64,000 nt of DNA, taken from Vibrio sp. SS-MA-C1-2. GTDB taxonomy: Bacteria > Pseudomonadota > Gammaproteobacteria > Enterobacterales > Vibrionaceae. Under the pieces are notes generated by a model, which saw only the letters and a program-made list of their open reading frames with translations, was not told the origin of the DNA and did no database searches. The position numbers were made by a program, and so were the translations under genes. Where the stretch lies: positions 1,798,001 through 1,862,000 of the forward strand of contig NZ_CP090981.1 of NCBI RefSeq assembly GCF_021513135.1. The letters run 5' to 3'. Positions 11,201 through 19,692 of the stretch are shown here, in pieces; position 1 is the first letter of the stretch; each line of letters starts with the position of its first letter.

Positions 11201-11336
11201 GCTGCGAGCGACAGCAGTAAAAGTTTATCTGATTGAACAAGAAAAACTCGCCTCTAATCGAGTCTTCCTATTAGATAATCGGGTTGATTTACATACAGAT
11301 GGTCGTAAGGCCGTATTAACGTTAGATGCTAAATAA
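8226..11336 (+). CDS. DUF748/AsmA-like large envelope protein
   Basis: Protein of 1036 residues with one N-terminal membrane segment (about 24-45) and a long periplasmic part typical of DUF748, an AsmA-like family. Related proteins form long beta-groove structures implicated in outer-membrane maintenance and phospholipid traffic; that role is family knowledge, not shown here. The opening GRHVELDSFKINPFTLEVTI is characteristic of the family, and VSLAIALLQDSDGVIDLGVG is the conserved near-C-terminal motif. The last 200 residues contain VDFYAGSARLSVEAKRNLEK, which resembles an OmpA-like peptidoglycan-binding start. It is a single-gene unit followed by a truncated repeat copy. Confidence 0.82.
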   Translation: MSSTSNASTGFLAKYKQLAIYQRIFAILLFVYLLFVFILGIVIPQSVEKYLPQELSKVVGRHVELDSFKINPFTLEVTINNFSIAEKDGEPFAGLKALQFEYQFWDSIYNLAFSVKDIKLVTPSVHIERLNDASGLLFNFSDIISKLTTEKRQPVTEPENKSNEIPHFIISNFSIYHANISFVDQLTNSHVHYPKLGLKIPYFDSHYTLQSKVKNIDVETEITHLTRSNDYDINILGRQGGQIQASGKIQLTPLNIIGDVNLSNIQLPQFWDFISAQFKAKLISGRLGLSANYQVTLIDNQLDLNVEKGSVSLSNINFNYQEKPLVNLSYAGLDDIEINLNEQQVSIHSLNTYGLVVNTTIDKKSVDIATAFQPISMVQNEINQQSNTGDDSPETSEELDPTTAWNITLSGIDLSDYQLNMTEKLFKETNFWSLHDISLTTGEINSALTKPIDYQFKIGINQTGKIIAKGKVDVAEEQLNTALTIKNFALNDLQNYLSDYVNIDVKQGEFNLQGDINSDFNAKQLTFNGALSVTDLDIIDKAHEKDLLKWQTLNINNIRFSQIDNQLNIEQLKIMKPYARMIIAEDQSTNIGDLVVNQHRQGTEGEKQDVANPTSDLHRHSNESSQNQTLLVSIKEINFIDGSAFFADNSLRPNFGASIELINGNITGFSSQMVEPAKVNMTGKIDRYAPVNLNGEINPFLEKPFIDLDFNFKDVELTSINPYSGTYAGYYIDKGLVSIDLNYQLDNNQLVGSNHVVIDQLTLGKPSNSDLATSLPVSLAIALLQDSDGVIDLGVGVSGDIDDPSFSVGGIIIKALGNIITKAVTSPFSMLAGLIDSDSDELNQVDFYAGSARLSVEAKRNLEKLAIGLEQRPKLILDIEGSIDPHKDREALRDNKFKAKLAKESQITISQLPKSLSASQFPTTGQLTDALERLYERENGQDLALLKEQVIAENQDEVLTPQQVTERAVMTMYNLVWNEQLIAESELVELAKLRATAVKVYLIEQEKLASNRVFLLDNRVDLHTDGRKAVLTLDAK

Positions 11337-11350
11337 TCATCAGTTGTACA

Positions 11351-11441
11351 GTGAATGAGACCCCATGAATATAGAGGCTCTATATGATTGGGGCGAATGG
11401 ACGCAGTCAACAACCTAGCAGCTTCAAGTAACAAGGGTATA
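11351..11441 (-). repeat. Dispersed repeat, truncated, minus orientation
   Basis: Minus-strand copy that ends in GGGTATA and contains ACAACCTAGCAGCTTCAAGTA. It has lost the roughly 30 bp of the usual right end (the CTACTAGCAACGCC...GGTATA part). The break lies 15 bp after the DUF748 stop codon. Confidence 0.75.
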
Positions 11442-11445
11442 CCTG

Positions 11446-12015
11446 TTAGTGAATTAGTTTGTTGGTTTGGGTAATAACTTGATCCAGTATCCCCCTGTCT
11501 CTATTTAAAGATGCAAATAGAGTGCTGCCTAACCAAAGAAAATAAACGGCCCTTGCTGTTTCATCATAATCTTCAACATTAAATTCACCGTTTTCTGTGC
11601 CGTTTCGTAATAAGCAGCTCATTGATTCAGTGAATTTCTCTGTGCCTAAATTCATCTCTTTTTTCATTAGATTTGACGCGCTGGATAGTTCACCAGACAG
11701 CTTAGTTACTAAGCATTTAATTTGAAAGTCATTACTTAATTTTACTTGGCACCAGTGATCAAAGTATCGTTCTAAACGGTGCTGATAGCTGTAATTTGTA
11801 TCTTCAAAAAATCCATTAAGGACAGCAATATGCTCTTCAAAATAGTTATGGAGCATCTGTGCACCAAAGTCTTCTTTAGATTTAAAATGATGATAAAAAG
11901 ATCCTTTTGTTGCGCCCGCAGCGGTGATAATTTTCATTATTCCGACCCCAGTAAACCCTTGTTCACTGATAATATCAAAGCCAACATTTAATAGTTTCTG
12001 TTTTAAGTCTTTCAA
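11446..12015 (-). CDS. TetR/AcrR family repressor, NemR-like
   Basis: DNA-binding repressor of 189 residues. The N-terminal helix-turn-helix (about residues 5-48) includes GFTGVGIMKIITAAGATKG and the strongly conserved SFYHHFKSKEDF. The C-terminal ligand domain contains a Cys (KCLVTKL) and resembles NemR/AcuR-type regulators that sense electrophiles. It is divergent from an NAD(P)-binding protein and an aldehyde dehydrogenase, and two similar 16-bp sites related to the NemR box lie in the spacer. I infer control of both directions in response to aldehydes or other electrophiles; the inducer is unknown. Confidence 0.85.
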   Translation of the reverse strand: MKDLKQKLLNVGFDIISEQGFTGVGIMKIITAAGATKGSFYHHFKSKEDFGAQMLHNYFEEHIAVLNGFFEDTNYSYQHRLERYFDHWCQVKLSNDFQIKCLVTKLSGELSSASNLMKKEMNLGTEKFTESMSCLLRNGTENGEFNVEDYDETARAVYFLWLGSTLFASLNRDRGILDQVITQTNKLIH

Positions 12016-12078
12016 TGTCTATAAACCTATCGATAGCATACCCAACAATTCACAACGCTATTGTAGAGTGAGAAAAAC

Positions 12079-12126
12079 AGACCGTCCAGTCTAAAATAAT
12101 AAATAAAAACTAGACCGGTCGGTATG
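12079..12126. promoter_or_regulatory. Paired NemR-like operator sites
   Basis: Two copies of a 16-bp site lie in the divergent spacer. One reads TAGACTGGACGGTCTG on the minus strand (12079-12094) and the other TAGACCGGTCGGTATG on the plus strand (12111-12126). They agree at 13 of 16 positions and resemble the TAGACCGGTCTA box known for NemR. They are probably bound by the adjacent TetR-family protein. Confidence 0.7.
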
Positions 12127-12179
12127 TATGGTTGTATGATAAGGTTATGGTTGCAGTCGGGTTGTGGGGAGAATGAAAA

Positions 12180-12902
12180 ATGCTAAGTAATAAATTATCT
12201 GTTGTAATGACTGGAGTGACGGGTTTAGTGGGAAGTGAAACATTAAATCAATTACTTAATCATCACCAAGTGAGTCGAGTGACTACGCTATCTCGCCGTC
12301 GATTAAATATAGAACATCCTAAGTTACAGAGTTATATCGATCCTAATTTAGTTTTTCCAAAATGGCCAAATTTTGAGAGCAATCTTGAAAGCTACCTCGA
12401 AACTCATCTTGATACGATAGCTGAAGCTACAATTGGTTTTATTGGTTTAGGAACGACAATAAAACAAGCGGGCAGTAAAGCTAAGTTAAGAGAAATCGAC
12501 GTGGATTTGGTTGTTAACTCAGCAAAACAGATGAAGACAATCGGTGTAGAACATTTGATTGTGGTTTCATGTATAGGTGCCAATGCAAATAGTTTTTCTC
12601 ACTACTTAAAATGCAAAGGTGAGATGGAAACGCAGGTGGAAAGTCTGAATTTTAAACGTGTTACTTTTTTGCAGCCAGGCCCTTTAGTTGGATCTAGAGA
12701 AGTCACCCGCAAAGATGAACAATTTTTACAATGGATCATGAAAATGATTACCCCGTTAATGATTGGACGATTGAGAAATTATTTGCCCATAAAGGCAACC
12801 ACTATGACTAAAGCCGTTCTACGATTAATAGAACCTTCTGGTAGGAATGGCGTGACGCGATTAACAAGTTTAGATATCAGGACGTTAGCGAATAAAAAAT
12901 AA
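12180..12902 (+). CDS. NAD(P)-binding protein, atypical SDR (HTATIP2/YbjT-like)
   Basis: Rossmann-fold protein of 240 residues. The nucleotide-binding motif VMTGVTGLVGSE is at residues 10-21, FIGLGTT near 85 and HLIVVSCIGANANS near 125. These match small atypical short-chain dehydrogenases of the HTATIP2/YbjT type, several of which lack a full catalytic triad. The start at the ATG at 12180 follows GGGGAGAATGAAAA, a good ribosome binding site. It is divergent from the NemR-like repressor and upstream of an aldehyde dehydrogenase, so it probably belongs to an electrophile or aldehyde stress unit. Confidence 0.75.
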   Translation: MLSNKLSVVMTGVTGLVGSETLNQLLNHHQVSRVTTLSRRRLNIEHPKLQSYIDPNLVFPKWPNFESNLESYLETHLDTIAEATIGFIGLGTTIKQAGSKAKLREIDVDLVVNSAKQMKTIGVEHLIVVSCIGANANSFSHYLKCKGEMETQVESLNFKRVTFLQPGPLVGSREVTRKDEQFLQWIMKMITPLMIGRLRNYLPIKATTMTKAVLRLIEPSGRNGVTRLTSLDIRTLANKK

Positions 12903-12987
12903 AATCATATGTTTAATCAAATGGTATTGAGAATTAAGCGTGTACGACGATTTAAGTGTTTATTTAATTGGGATAAAGGCGAACATC

Positions 12988-14394
12988 ATGGATAATAATG
13001 AAGTAACATCAGAACAACTACAGCAAAAGTTTAACGAATTAAAGCAAAGCTATAATCAGGCTCCTGCACCGACCTATCAGCAACGTGTTGAAATACTTAA
13101 AACGCTAAAAGCGGCATTATTAGCCAATGAATCAGAAATCTATCAGGCTCTGAAGCTAGACTATGGTTATCGTAGCGAGTTTGATACCTTAATTGCTGAT
13201 ATTTTACCGAGTATTGCTGCCATTAATTATGCCCTTAAGAATCTAAAAAAATGGATGAAACCATCAAAACGTCATGCAGGGCTATTATTAGCACCATCAT
13301 CGGTTAAAGTTCATTATCAACCATTGGGCGTTGTTGGTGTTATTACACCTTGGAACTTCCCGGTTTTTTTAGCCTTAGGCCCAACAATTCAAGCTCTAGC
13401 TGCTGGCAATCGAGTGATGATAAAGCTGAGTGAATTTACACCTAATGCTAATGGAGCAATTCGCCAGTTATTATCTGGTTTATCTGACCATGTTCAAGTC
13501 ATTGAGGGTGAAGCTGATATTGGCGCCGCATTCTCATCCTTGCCTTTTGATCATCTTATTTTTACTGGTTCTTCATCGGTTGGAAAGCGGGTGGCAAAAT
13601 CAGCGGCGGAGAACTTAACACCAATCACCTTAGAACTCGGTGGGAAGTCTCCAACGATCATTGATGATCAAATTAAGATGTCGATTGCCATTGATGCAAT
13701 TATTATTGGCAAATCGATAAATTCAGGCCAGATTTGTGTTGCGCCTGATTATATTTTTGTCCCTCAACATCGCCAGCAAGAGTTTGTTGAAATCTTTATC
13801 CAACGTTATCGCGAGTATCATTTAAAGAGTGATGGTGATAATAATCAGACCAATATTGTCAATAAACGTCAGTATCAGCGTTTAATCTCCTTTTTAGACG
13901 ATGCAAAGGAAAAAGGTGCAACGATTCATTCAGTTGCTGAAATTGAAGCTAATCAACAACGAATTTATCCTCAAGTCATCACAGAGGTTAACGCTGATAT
14001 GGAAGTGATGAAGCAAGAGATTTTTGGTTCATTATTACCCGTCATGACCTACCGAAATATTGCAGAAGTGACGGAATATATTAATGCACGTCCAAGACCA
14101 TTAGCCTTATATATTATGTCTAAAAATCGAGCTTTAATTTCACATTTAGTTGAAAATACTCATAGTGGTGGAGTGGCAATTAATGACTCGATTTATCATG
14201 TTGCAGCAGACGATGCACCATTTGGTGGAGTAGGAAATTCAGGGATGGGACACTATCATGGCCATGAAGGCTTCTTAACTTTTTCTAAAGCGAAAACTGT
14301 TTTGCATTCGAGCGCTTGGTTACCAAAAAATCGCTTGATCCTTAAACATCGAGATTTGATGGTTAAAGTGATGAGAAAAGTCTTTTTAAGGTAA
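12988..14394 (+). CDS. Coniferyl-aldehyde-dehydrogenase-type aldehyde dehydrogenase
   Basis: NAD(P)-dependent aldehyde dehydrogenase of about 468 residues from the ATG at 12988, which follows AAAGGCG; the frame also allows an earlier GTG at 12940. Motifs: GVITPWNFPVFL (cofactor pocket), FTGSSSVGK, LELGGKSPTII with the catalytic Glu, and NSGQICVAPDY with the catalytic Cys. The C-terminal YHVAADDAPFGGVGNSGMG resembles coniferyl aldehyde dehydrogenases and other class-3-like enzymes that end in basic, hydrophobic residues. It oxidises aldehydes to acids. Its place after the NemR-like operators points to detoxification rather than lignin metabolism. Confidence 0.85.
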   Translation: MDNNEVTSEQLQQKFNELKQSYNQAPAPTYQQRVEILKTLKAALLANESEIYQALKLDYGYRSEFDTLIADILPSIAAINYALKNLKKWMKPSKRHAGLLLAPSSVKVHYQPLGVVGVITPWNFPVFLALGPTIQALAAGNRVMIKLSEFTPNANGAIRQLLSGLSDHVQVIEGEADIGAAFSSLPFDHLIFTGSSSVGKRVAKSAAENLTPITLELGGKSPTIIDDQIKMSIAIDAIIIGKSINSGQICVAPDYIFVPQHRQQEFVEIFIQRYREYHLKSDGDNNQTNIVNKRQYQRLISFLDDAKEKGATIHSVAEIEANQQRIYPQVITEVNADMEVMKQEIFGSLLPVMTYRNIAEVTEYINARPRPLALYIMSKNRALISHLVENTHSGGVAINDSIYHVAADDAPFGGVGNSGMGHYHGHEGFLTFSKAKTVLHSSAWLPKNRLILKHRDLMVKVMRKVFLR

Positions 14395-14464
14395 AATGTT
14401 TTTAAAGTAACGCTGATTAAATAAAGCAGTGTTAAGGAACTCTTTAGTTATCTCATCATACTGA

Positions 14465-14592
14465 TATACCCTTCTTACTTGAAGTTGCTAGGTTGTTGGC
14501 GATATTCATTCGCCCTAATCATATAGAAAACCTATACTCATAGGGCCTCATTCACTTGCCGCCTACTAGCAACTCCAATTACTTTAGGTATA
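14465..14592 (+). repeat. Dispersed palindromic repeat, full length
   Basis: Near-consensus copy of 128 bp from TATACCCTTCTTACTTGAAG to CTAGCAACTCCAATTACTTT then AGGTATA. It lies between the convergent aldehyde dehydrogenase and MFS genes. Confidence 0.88.
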
Positions 14593-14622
14593 GTATGAAA
14601 TATCAGCATGATGAGGAAGTAT

Positions 14623-15987
14623 CTACCAAACTTTTCGCTGTCTGTTTTTTCGCCAAAATAACAATGTTAAAATAATAAATAAAGTAATGAAATAGAGGTA
14701 GAAAGCGGGAAGTGAAGCTAAAAATGCCACATCATTATCTATCTCTTTTTTTGTGTAACCTTTAGAAATCAAAGCGTAGTAATAGGCATATAGTAATCCA
14801 ATACTACCGTAACCGATATTAAACACTAATCCTTTAAAACTTAATACAGTGGCACGATGGTGTGATTCTGTTCTCAAGTTTAAATGGTAACTAATAAACA
14901 TATTTACCGTGGTCGTGATAAAAACTAAAATTAAAACAGGAATTAAACCATAGATAGAAAAACCAAAACCAATCGCAAAATAAGTTAAGGTCGCTGCTAA
15001 TCCCATCATAAGAATAAAGTGAATAGGCTTCATGTTTTCGGCTAAACGCCGACTAAAACCAGCGAATACAATTCTCATTATATTAATTCCAGCACCTATA
15101 AAACCAAAATAGAGAATAGGGATATCAATCGCTCGATAATATTGACTGTTCATGGTGAGAAACATACGAGATGTCTGCTCAAATAGACTGTAATAGAGTA
15201 AGATAAATAGTACGCTAGGAGTGGCAATAACCCACTTTCCTGTTTGCATTGTAAGTTTTAAGCTAGCTAAAATTTTGGCATTTTTCGTTTCTTTATTAGT
15301 CAGATTGTTTCTATCTTCGATTTTTATCTGATTGTTCTTTTTAGGTTCAACCATATTAATGGCAGCGTACAAAGCCAATAGTGCAACAATCAACGTTGCA
15401 TAAACAGGAATCCTCATGATCTCTTTTGTTGATTCTGGCGCAGTAAAACTAAAAAAATTGAAAATATAACCCATCACATTTAGATCATACATACTGGCAC
15501 CCACAATCGTAACAACAATCGAAACTGTCGATGATACACGCAGTAACGTTTGTAAAATTTGTGGCCATTCTTTTTCATGACCCTGTTCTTTCAATGTGTC
15601 ATAAGCCAGAGCTTCATCAGCTCCACTCGCAAGAGCCATTGCTAAACCACTTAAAACGCGGTTGATTAAGAATATTGAAAATAGAAAAGTGGGATTACCT
15701 GTCGGAACGAAAGCAATAAGCGCTATCTCAATAAACATAATGATTGAAGAGAGTACAACTAATTTTTTTCGACCTAATGTATCAGCAAAAGCTCCCGAAG
15801 GAACTTCAGCCAAAACAATGGTTGCAGCCCAAACAGTATTCAATAAGGCAAATTGTGAGAGCGTTAAACCATAGTCTAAATAGAGTAGGGTGAATACCGG
15901 ATAATAAAAACGTGCAAAATAACAGGTACGAAACATAATAAAGTACCGAACATTGCTTATTTTTAAAAGCTCTTTAGTCGTAGGCAT
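14623..15987 (-). CDS. MFS transporter
   Basis: Inner-membrane protein of 454 residues with about 12 hydrophobic segments. The loop between the second and third segments contains VLAEVPSGAFADTLGRKKLV, a clear major facilitator signature (G-x-x-AD-x-x-GRK). A charged cytoplasmic loop near the middle (about residues 215-240, rich in K, N and E) divides the two halves. No substrate can be read from the sequence. It stands alone, convergent with the aldehyde dehydrogenase, with repeat copies on both sides. Confidence 0.85.
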   Translation of the reverse strand: MPTTKELLKISNVRYFIMFRTCYFARFYYPVFTLLYLDYGLTLSQFALLNTVWAATIVLAEVPSGAFADTLGRKKLVVLSSIIMFIEIALIAFVPTGNPTFLFSIFLINRVLSGLAMALASGADEALAYDTLKEQGHEKEWPQILQTLLRVSSTVSIVVTIVGASMYDLNVMGYIFNFFSFTAPESTKEIMRIPVYATLIVALLALYAAINMVEPKKNNQIKIEDRNNLTNKETKNAKILASLKLTMQTGKWVIATPSVLFILLYYSLFEQTSRMFLTMNSQYYRAIDIPILYFGFIGAGINIMRIVFAGFSRRLAENMKPIHFILMMGLAATLTYFAIGFGFSIYGLIPVLILVFITTTVNMFISYHLNLRTESHHRATVLSFKGLVFNIGYGSIGLLYAYYYALISKGYTKKEIDNDVAFLASLPAFYLYFITLFIILTLLFWRKNRQRKVW

Positions 15988-16065
15988 AAATAAAAGGAAT
16001 CCCTTCTCGCTGAGGATATTTAATGATAGAGCTTTCTGAAGCGTTATCTATACCTGATCGTCATT

Positions 16066-16197
16066 TATATCCCCTTCGTAATTTTGAAGTTGACAGGTTG
16101 TTGGTTGCATTCATTCGCTCAATCATATAGTCAATCTATACTCATGCCACCTCATTTTCTTGCCGCTTAGGAACAACGCTAATTATTTTGGCAATAT
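16066..16197 (+). repeat. Diverged copy of dispersed repeat
   Basis: Recognisable by TTTTGAAGTTGACAGGTTG, CATTCATTCGCTCAATCATA, CTATACTCATGCCACCTCAT and AACGCTAATTATTTTGG. It has several small insertions and substitutions, so it is an older copy. Confidence 0.7.
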
Positions 16198-16253
16198 TAT
16201 TGTTTGTCGGTATTTAATCACTGCTTCTCTCATAAAATTAGAGATATCTATAA

Positions 16254-16320
16254 AAAGAAGGAATGAAGGATAGCTAACGATAACATTATATTCGTTAGCA
16301 ATTAGGTATCCTTTCATTAT
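16254..16320 (-). terminator. Hairpin terminator after nitroreductase
   Basis: A two-stage hairpin has inner arms GCTAACGA and TCGTTAGC and outer arms AATGAAGGATA and TATCCTTTCATT. On the minus strand it is followed by a T-rich run (CTTCTTTTTATAG), fitting termination of the OppA-nitroreductase transcript. Confidence 0.75.
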
Positions 16321-16344
16321 TTTAAAGTGGCTTTAAAAGGGGGA

Positions 16345-17130
16345 TTAGTCAGGTTTGTGATTCATAAATCCCTGTTTTTCCAGATAATGAAGAACTGTTT
16401 GAGAAAACTCTAGATGTGATTCACGAGTATATTTTAGCGAGGTGTAAAGTTGAGCTAGGTTTTTCACATCTGAAGCTTCTATTTTCTCTTTTAACTCAGG
16501 AATACTCATATAACGATTCCAGCCATCAGTTTCACGCTGCTTATAGATATCAATGATCTCTTGATCGCTGTGGTCATGATAAGTTTCTTGGTGAATTAAG
16601 CCATTCATCGGTAGGCGGTCACGAACTTCTGGGTTTTCATCAGGGTAACCTAAAGAGTAACCAACAACAGGAACTACGCCTTCAGGTAGTTCAAGGATTT
16701 CACCAATTTGGTCACAGTTAGCCAGAGTTGACCCCATATAACATAGACCTAAACCTTTTGCTTCAGCGGCAATCGCAACATTTTGAGAAACCAACGTTGC
16801 ATCAATCGCAGAAATCATAAAGCTCATAAAGTTATCAAAATTCTGATTTGCATCATTTAACGTTAACCATTTTTTCATTCTGCGGAAGTCTGCACAAAAG
16901 GTCAAAAGTACGGGGGCATCAACCACCATATTTTGTTCCATATGTGGTCGAAATAATGCTTGGCGTCGTTCTTCATCTTGAGTCACAATGATGGAGTAAG
17001 ATTGCATATTACCTGATGATGATGCTCGAATACCCGCTTGTAATACTTCATCTAAAACGTCTGCTGGAATCACTTGATCTTTATATTGGCGAATTGAGCG
17101 GTGTCCATGAAGATGGGAAATAATATCCAT
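16345..17130 (-). CDS. Nitroreductase family protein, NfsA-like
   Basis: FMN-dependent oxidoreductase of 261 residues. The N-terminal HGHRSIRQYKD and ASSSGNMQSYSI match the flavin-phosphate contacts of the nitroreductase family, and ATLVSQNVAIAAEAKGLGLC and VPVVGYSLGYPDE follow in the expected order. Such enzymes use NAD(P)H to reduce nitro compounds, quinones or related electrophiles. The stretch after residue 180 is shorter than in some NfsA proteins and rich in charged residues. It starts 28 bp downstream of the OppA-like gene and is probably cotranscribed, an uncommon pairing whose purpose is unclear. Confidence 0.85.
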   Translation of the reverse strand: MDIISHLHGHRSIRQYKDQVIPADVLDEVLQAGIRASSSGNMQSYSIIVTQDEERRQALFRPHMEQNMVVDAPVLLTFCADFRRMKKWLTLNDANQNFDNFMSFMISAIDATLVSQNVAIAAEAKGLGLCYMGSTLANCDQIGEILELPEGVVPVVGYSLGYPDENPEVRDRLPMNGLIHQETYHDHSDQEIIDIYKQRETDGWNRYMSIPELKEKIEASDVKNLAQLYTSLKYTRESHLEFSQTVLHYLEKQGFMNHKPD

Positions 17131-17158
17131 AATATATCCTTATAAATTTTAATTTTAT

Positions 17159-18787
17159 CTATTTTATGATGTAGAGATCTTTTGAGTAAATACGGTCATC
17201 TGCATTATTAATAGGATACCCTTTTAATTGCTTTGAGATCAAACGTGTACTGACTTGTTGATAAATAGGTGCTACAGGCATATCTTGTGTCAGTATCTTT
17301 TCAGCAGCAGTGTAGTATTCACCTCTTTGATTGAGATCTTGTATTTTAGTTGCTTGATCCAATAGGTCTTCAAATTTAGCATTAAAATATTGACCAGTAT
17401 TGGCTGAGTTATTTGATTGCAGTACGGATAAGAAACTAGATGCTTCGTTATAATCCCCACACCAACCTGCTCGTGTTACGTCAAAATCGCCTGATTTTCG
17501 TGACTCAACATAAGACTTCCATTCTTTATTTTCTAGTTGAACCTCTGCTCCTAAACTGTTTTTCCACATAGATTGCACCGCAATCGCTATTTTTTTGTGG
17601 TTATCGGAAGTGTTATACAACAGAGAAAATGAAAGAGGGTTCTCTTCATTAAATCCTGCTTGTTCTAGCAGTTTCTTTGCTTTTTCAACACGTTCAGCTT
17701 GGGTTAATTGAGCATAATCCTCATTTGTTGTATTGAAACCATTAACAATCTCAGGGGTAAATGTATAAGCTGGTTTTTGCCCTTGCCCCATGATTTTATT
17801 AGCAATGACATCTCGATCAATTGCGTAGGAGAGGGCTTTTCGGACATTTACATTATCAAACGGTGCTTTCTGCGAATTAAACTCATAATAATAGGAACAA
17901 AGGTTCCCTTTAGTGACGACGTTATCAGGGTATTTATTCTTTAAGTGTTGATAATTGGCTAAGGGGATATCGTTAGTGATTGAAATTTCGCCAGATAAGA
18001 AGCGGTTCATTTCGGAAACTTGGTTATCAATCGGTAAAAAAGTCACCGAGTTTAAAACAGTATGTTGGTTATCCCAATAATTAGGATTACGCACCAAATC
18101 TATCTTTTCATTTAACACCCAGTCAGCAAGAACAAAAGCTCCATTTCCTACAAAGTGTTTAGGTGATGTCCACTTATCACCAAACTGTTGAATCGTCTGC
18201 TGATGCACCGGTTTCATTGCTGTGTGTGCTAGCATTTTAATAAAATAAGGCGTTGGTTTATTGAGTTTAATCTCTAGAGTGTAGGGATTAAGGGCCTTGA
18301 TACCTAATTGATCTTTACCCTTTAATCCTTTAACGATATCACTGGCATTGACGATATTTGCTTTTTCAAAGTACCAAGCATAGGGAGAAGCTGTTTTAGG
18401 GTCGACACCACGTTGAAAGCTATAAATAAAATCGTCGGCGGTAACAGGATCTCCATTTGACCATTTTGCTTCTTTACGTAATTTAAAAGTAAACGTTGAG
18501 TTATTTTGATTCATCCAGCTTTCGGCAACGGCAGACACCATATCACCCTTGCTATCTTGATTAACTAACCCTTCTAAAAGATCGCGAATAACATTAGATT
18601 CAGGTGTACCTTCAACTTTGTGAGGGTCTATGGAAACAATCTCCATGCCATTACCACGAACTAAAACTTGTTGTTGTGCTAGTTCAGTTCCTTCTGGCAC
18701 TTCGGCAGCAATGATTGAATAACTGATTAGATTGAGGCTAAAGAGAGAGCTAAATAACGCGGCTGTTTTTAATGTTTTTCGTTTCAT
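17159..18787 (-). CDS. Peptide ABC transporter substrate-binding protein, OppA-like
   Basis: Periplasmic binding protein of 542 residues (SBP family 5) with a signal peptide cleaved near residue 28. Family-typical stretches are SIDPHKVEGTPES, AESWMNQNNSTFTFKLRKEA, KWSNGDPVTADDFIYSFQR and DVTRAGWCGDYNEASSF, all as in OppA of enterics, so it should bind oligopeptides. It lies between a GntR-type regulator gene (74 bp upstream) and a nitroreductase gene on the same strand. No permease genes follow; it may use the permease of another Opp system. A close paralogue lies at 33959-35584. Confidence 0.85.
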   Translation of the reverse strand: MKRKTLKTAALFSSLFSLNLISYSIIAAEVPEGTELAQQQVLVRGNGMEIVSIDPHKVEGTPESNVIRDLLEGLVNQDSKGDMVSAVAESWMNQNNSTFTFKLRKEAKWSNGDPVTADDFIYSFQRGVDPKTASPYAWYFEKANIVNASDIVKGLKGKDQLGIKALNPYTLEIKLNKPTPYFIKMLAHTAMKPVHQQTIQQFGDKWTSPKHFVGNGAFVLADWVLNEKIDLVRNPNYWDNQHTVLNSVTFLPIDNQVSEMNRFLSGEISITNDIPLANYQHLKNKYPDNVVTKGNLCSYYYEFNSQKAPFDNVNVRKALSYAIDRDVIANKIMGQGQKPAYTFTPEIVNGFNTTNEDYAQLTQAERVEKAKKLLEQAGFNEENPLSFSLLYNTSDNHKKIAIAVQSMWKNSLGAEVQLENKEWKSYVESRKSGDFDVTRAGWCGDYNEASSFLSVLQSNNSANTGQYFNAKFEDLLDQATKIQDLNQRGEYYTAAEKILTQDMPVAPIYQQVSTRLISKQLKGYPINNADDRIYSKDLYIIK

Positions 18788-18861
18788 ATTAGTCCTTTAA
18801 TATGTCGTACTTGCTGGCTAGTACGATACTATAACAATTTCAATTTGAAAAAGTCAACTGA

Positions 18862-19545
18862 CTAACTCGTCGAGTAAGTAGAAGTATTTTCTTTAATCGC
18901 TTCAATGATTACATTTGCAGAGTGAGTTAAATGATTTTGTAATAACTGAGCGGCAGAATTAGCGTCACGATTTAAAGAGGCATTTAGAATGTCAGTATGC
19001 TCATTAACACTTGACGAATTTTGATACGTATAGGGTGAAAAGTATCTTCTATAACGATCAAATTGTGTATTTAAGTCATTTATAAAAAATAATAACCACT
19101 TAGATTGTGATTTAGAAAGAAGCATTTGATGGAAATCACTATGTAAGTTTTCCAATAAATTAATTTCTTCAATAGAGGTGTTTATTTTGGTTATTTGATA
19201 CTGTTTAATTAATTTATGATGTGCTGCGAGTAGCTTACTTTCCCATTCAATATCTGCATTAATAATCGAAGCGTTTAATGCTTGAAGTTCAAGCTGAATA
19301 CGAAGATTTACAATGTCTAAGAAATCATCTAGAGACAGATCAGCAACTTTAAAGCCCTTTTGACCCGTTTGTGTAATTAATCTAGTTTCAGATAAACGAG
19401 ACAGTGCTTCACGTAATGGACTATAGCTAACGTTATATTTATCTTTAATTTCTGAAAGTTTTAGTTTTTTATTTGGCGGATAAGTCCCCTTTATAATCTC
19501 GTGTTTAAGCGAGGTATATAGACTATCTGCCGTAGTTATCGACAT
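18862..19545 (-). CDS. GntR family regulator with FCD domain
   Basis: Transcription factor with a GntR winged helix (SLYTSLKHEIIKGTYPPNKK, then LSEIKDKYNVSYSPLREALSR) and a C-terminal all-helical FCD domain that usually binds small acids. I choose the ATG at 19545 over an upstream in-frame start because AAGGGG lies 7-8 bp before it. The gene is divergent from a dipeptide/glutathione-type ABC operon, with a perfect 18-bp palindrome over that operon's likely -10 box, and is upstream of the OppA-like gene. It is paralogous to the regulator at 27209-27871, and both sit beside gamma-glutamyltransferase modules. Confidence 0.85.
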   Translation of the reverse strand: MSITTADSLYTSLKHEIIKGTYPPNKKLKLSEIKDKYNVSYSPLREALSRLSETRLITQTGQKGFKVADLSLDDFLDIVNLRIQLELQALNASIINADIEWESKLLAAHHKLIKQYQITKINTSIEEINLLENLHSDFHQMLLSKSQSKWLLFFINDLNTQFDRYRRYFSPYTYQNSSSVNEHTDILNASLNRDANSAAQLLQNHLTHSANVIIEAIKENTSTYSTS

Positions 19546-19631
19546 ATTATGCCCCTTATTTTTTAATGTGATTGAGTGAGTTATATATAATTTATGCAAT
19601 TTTTTTGATTAAGTATACCATTATTGTTTTG

Positions 19632-19661
19632 TTGACATTTTGTAAAAATATCGATATTTTT
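19632..19661 (+). promoter_or_regulatory. Promoter with overlapping palindromic operator
   Basis: A consensus -35 box TTGACA (19632-19637) is followed 17 bp later by TATTTT. The perfect palindrome AAAAATATCGATATTTTT (19644-19661) covers the spacer end and the -10 box, a layout that fits repression. The likely binder is the divergent GntR protein. Confidence 0.65.
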
Positions 19662-19692
19662 TTATTAATGATTCTTAACAGGATGGATTGCA

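Larger units (their letters stand above)
15988..16344. other. Gene-free spacer with repeat and terminator
   Basis: The 357-bp gap between the MFS transporter start and the nitroreductase stop holds a diverged repeat copy (16066-16197) and a hairpin terminator (about 16254-16320). I see no short gene in it. Confidence 0.7.

Noticed and set aside
12940-12987. Earlier GTG start for the aldehyde dehydrogenase
   Set aside because: The extra 16 residues are not family-like, and the ATG at 12988 has a ribosome binding site AAAGGCG.
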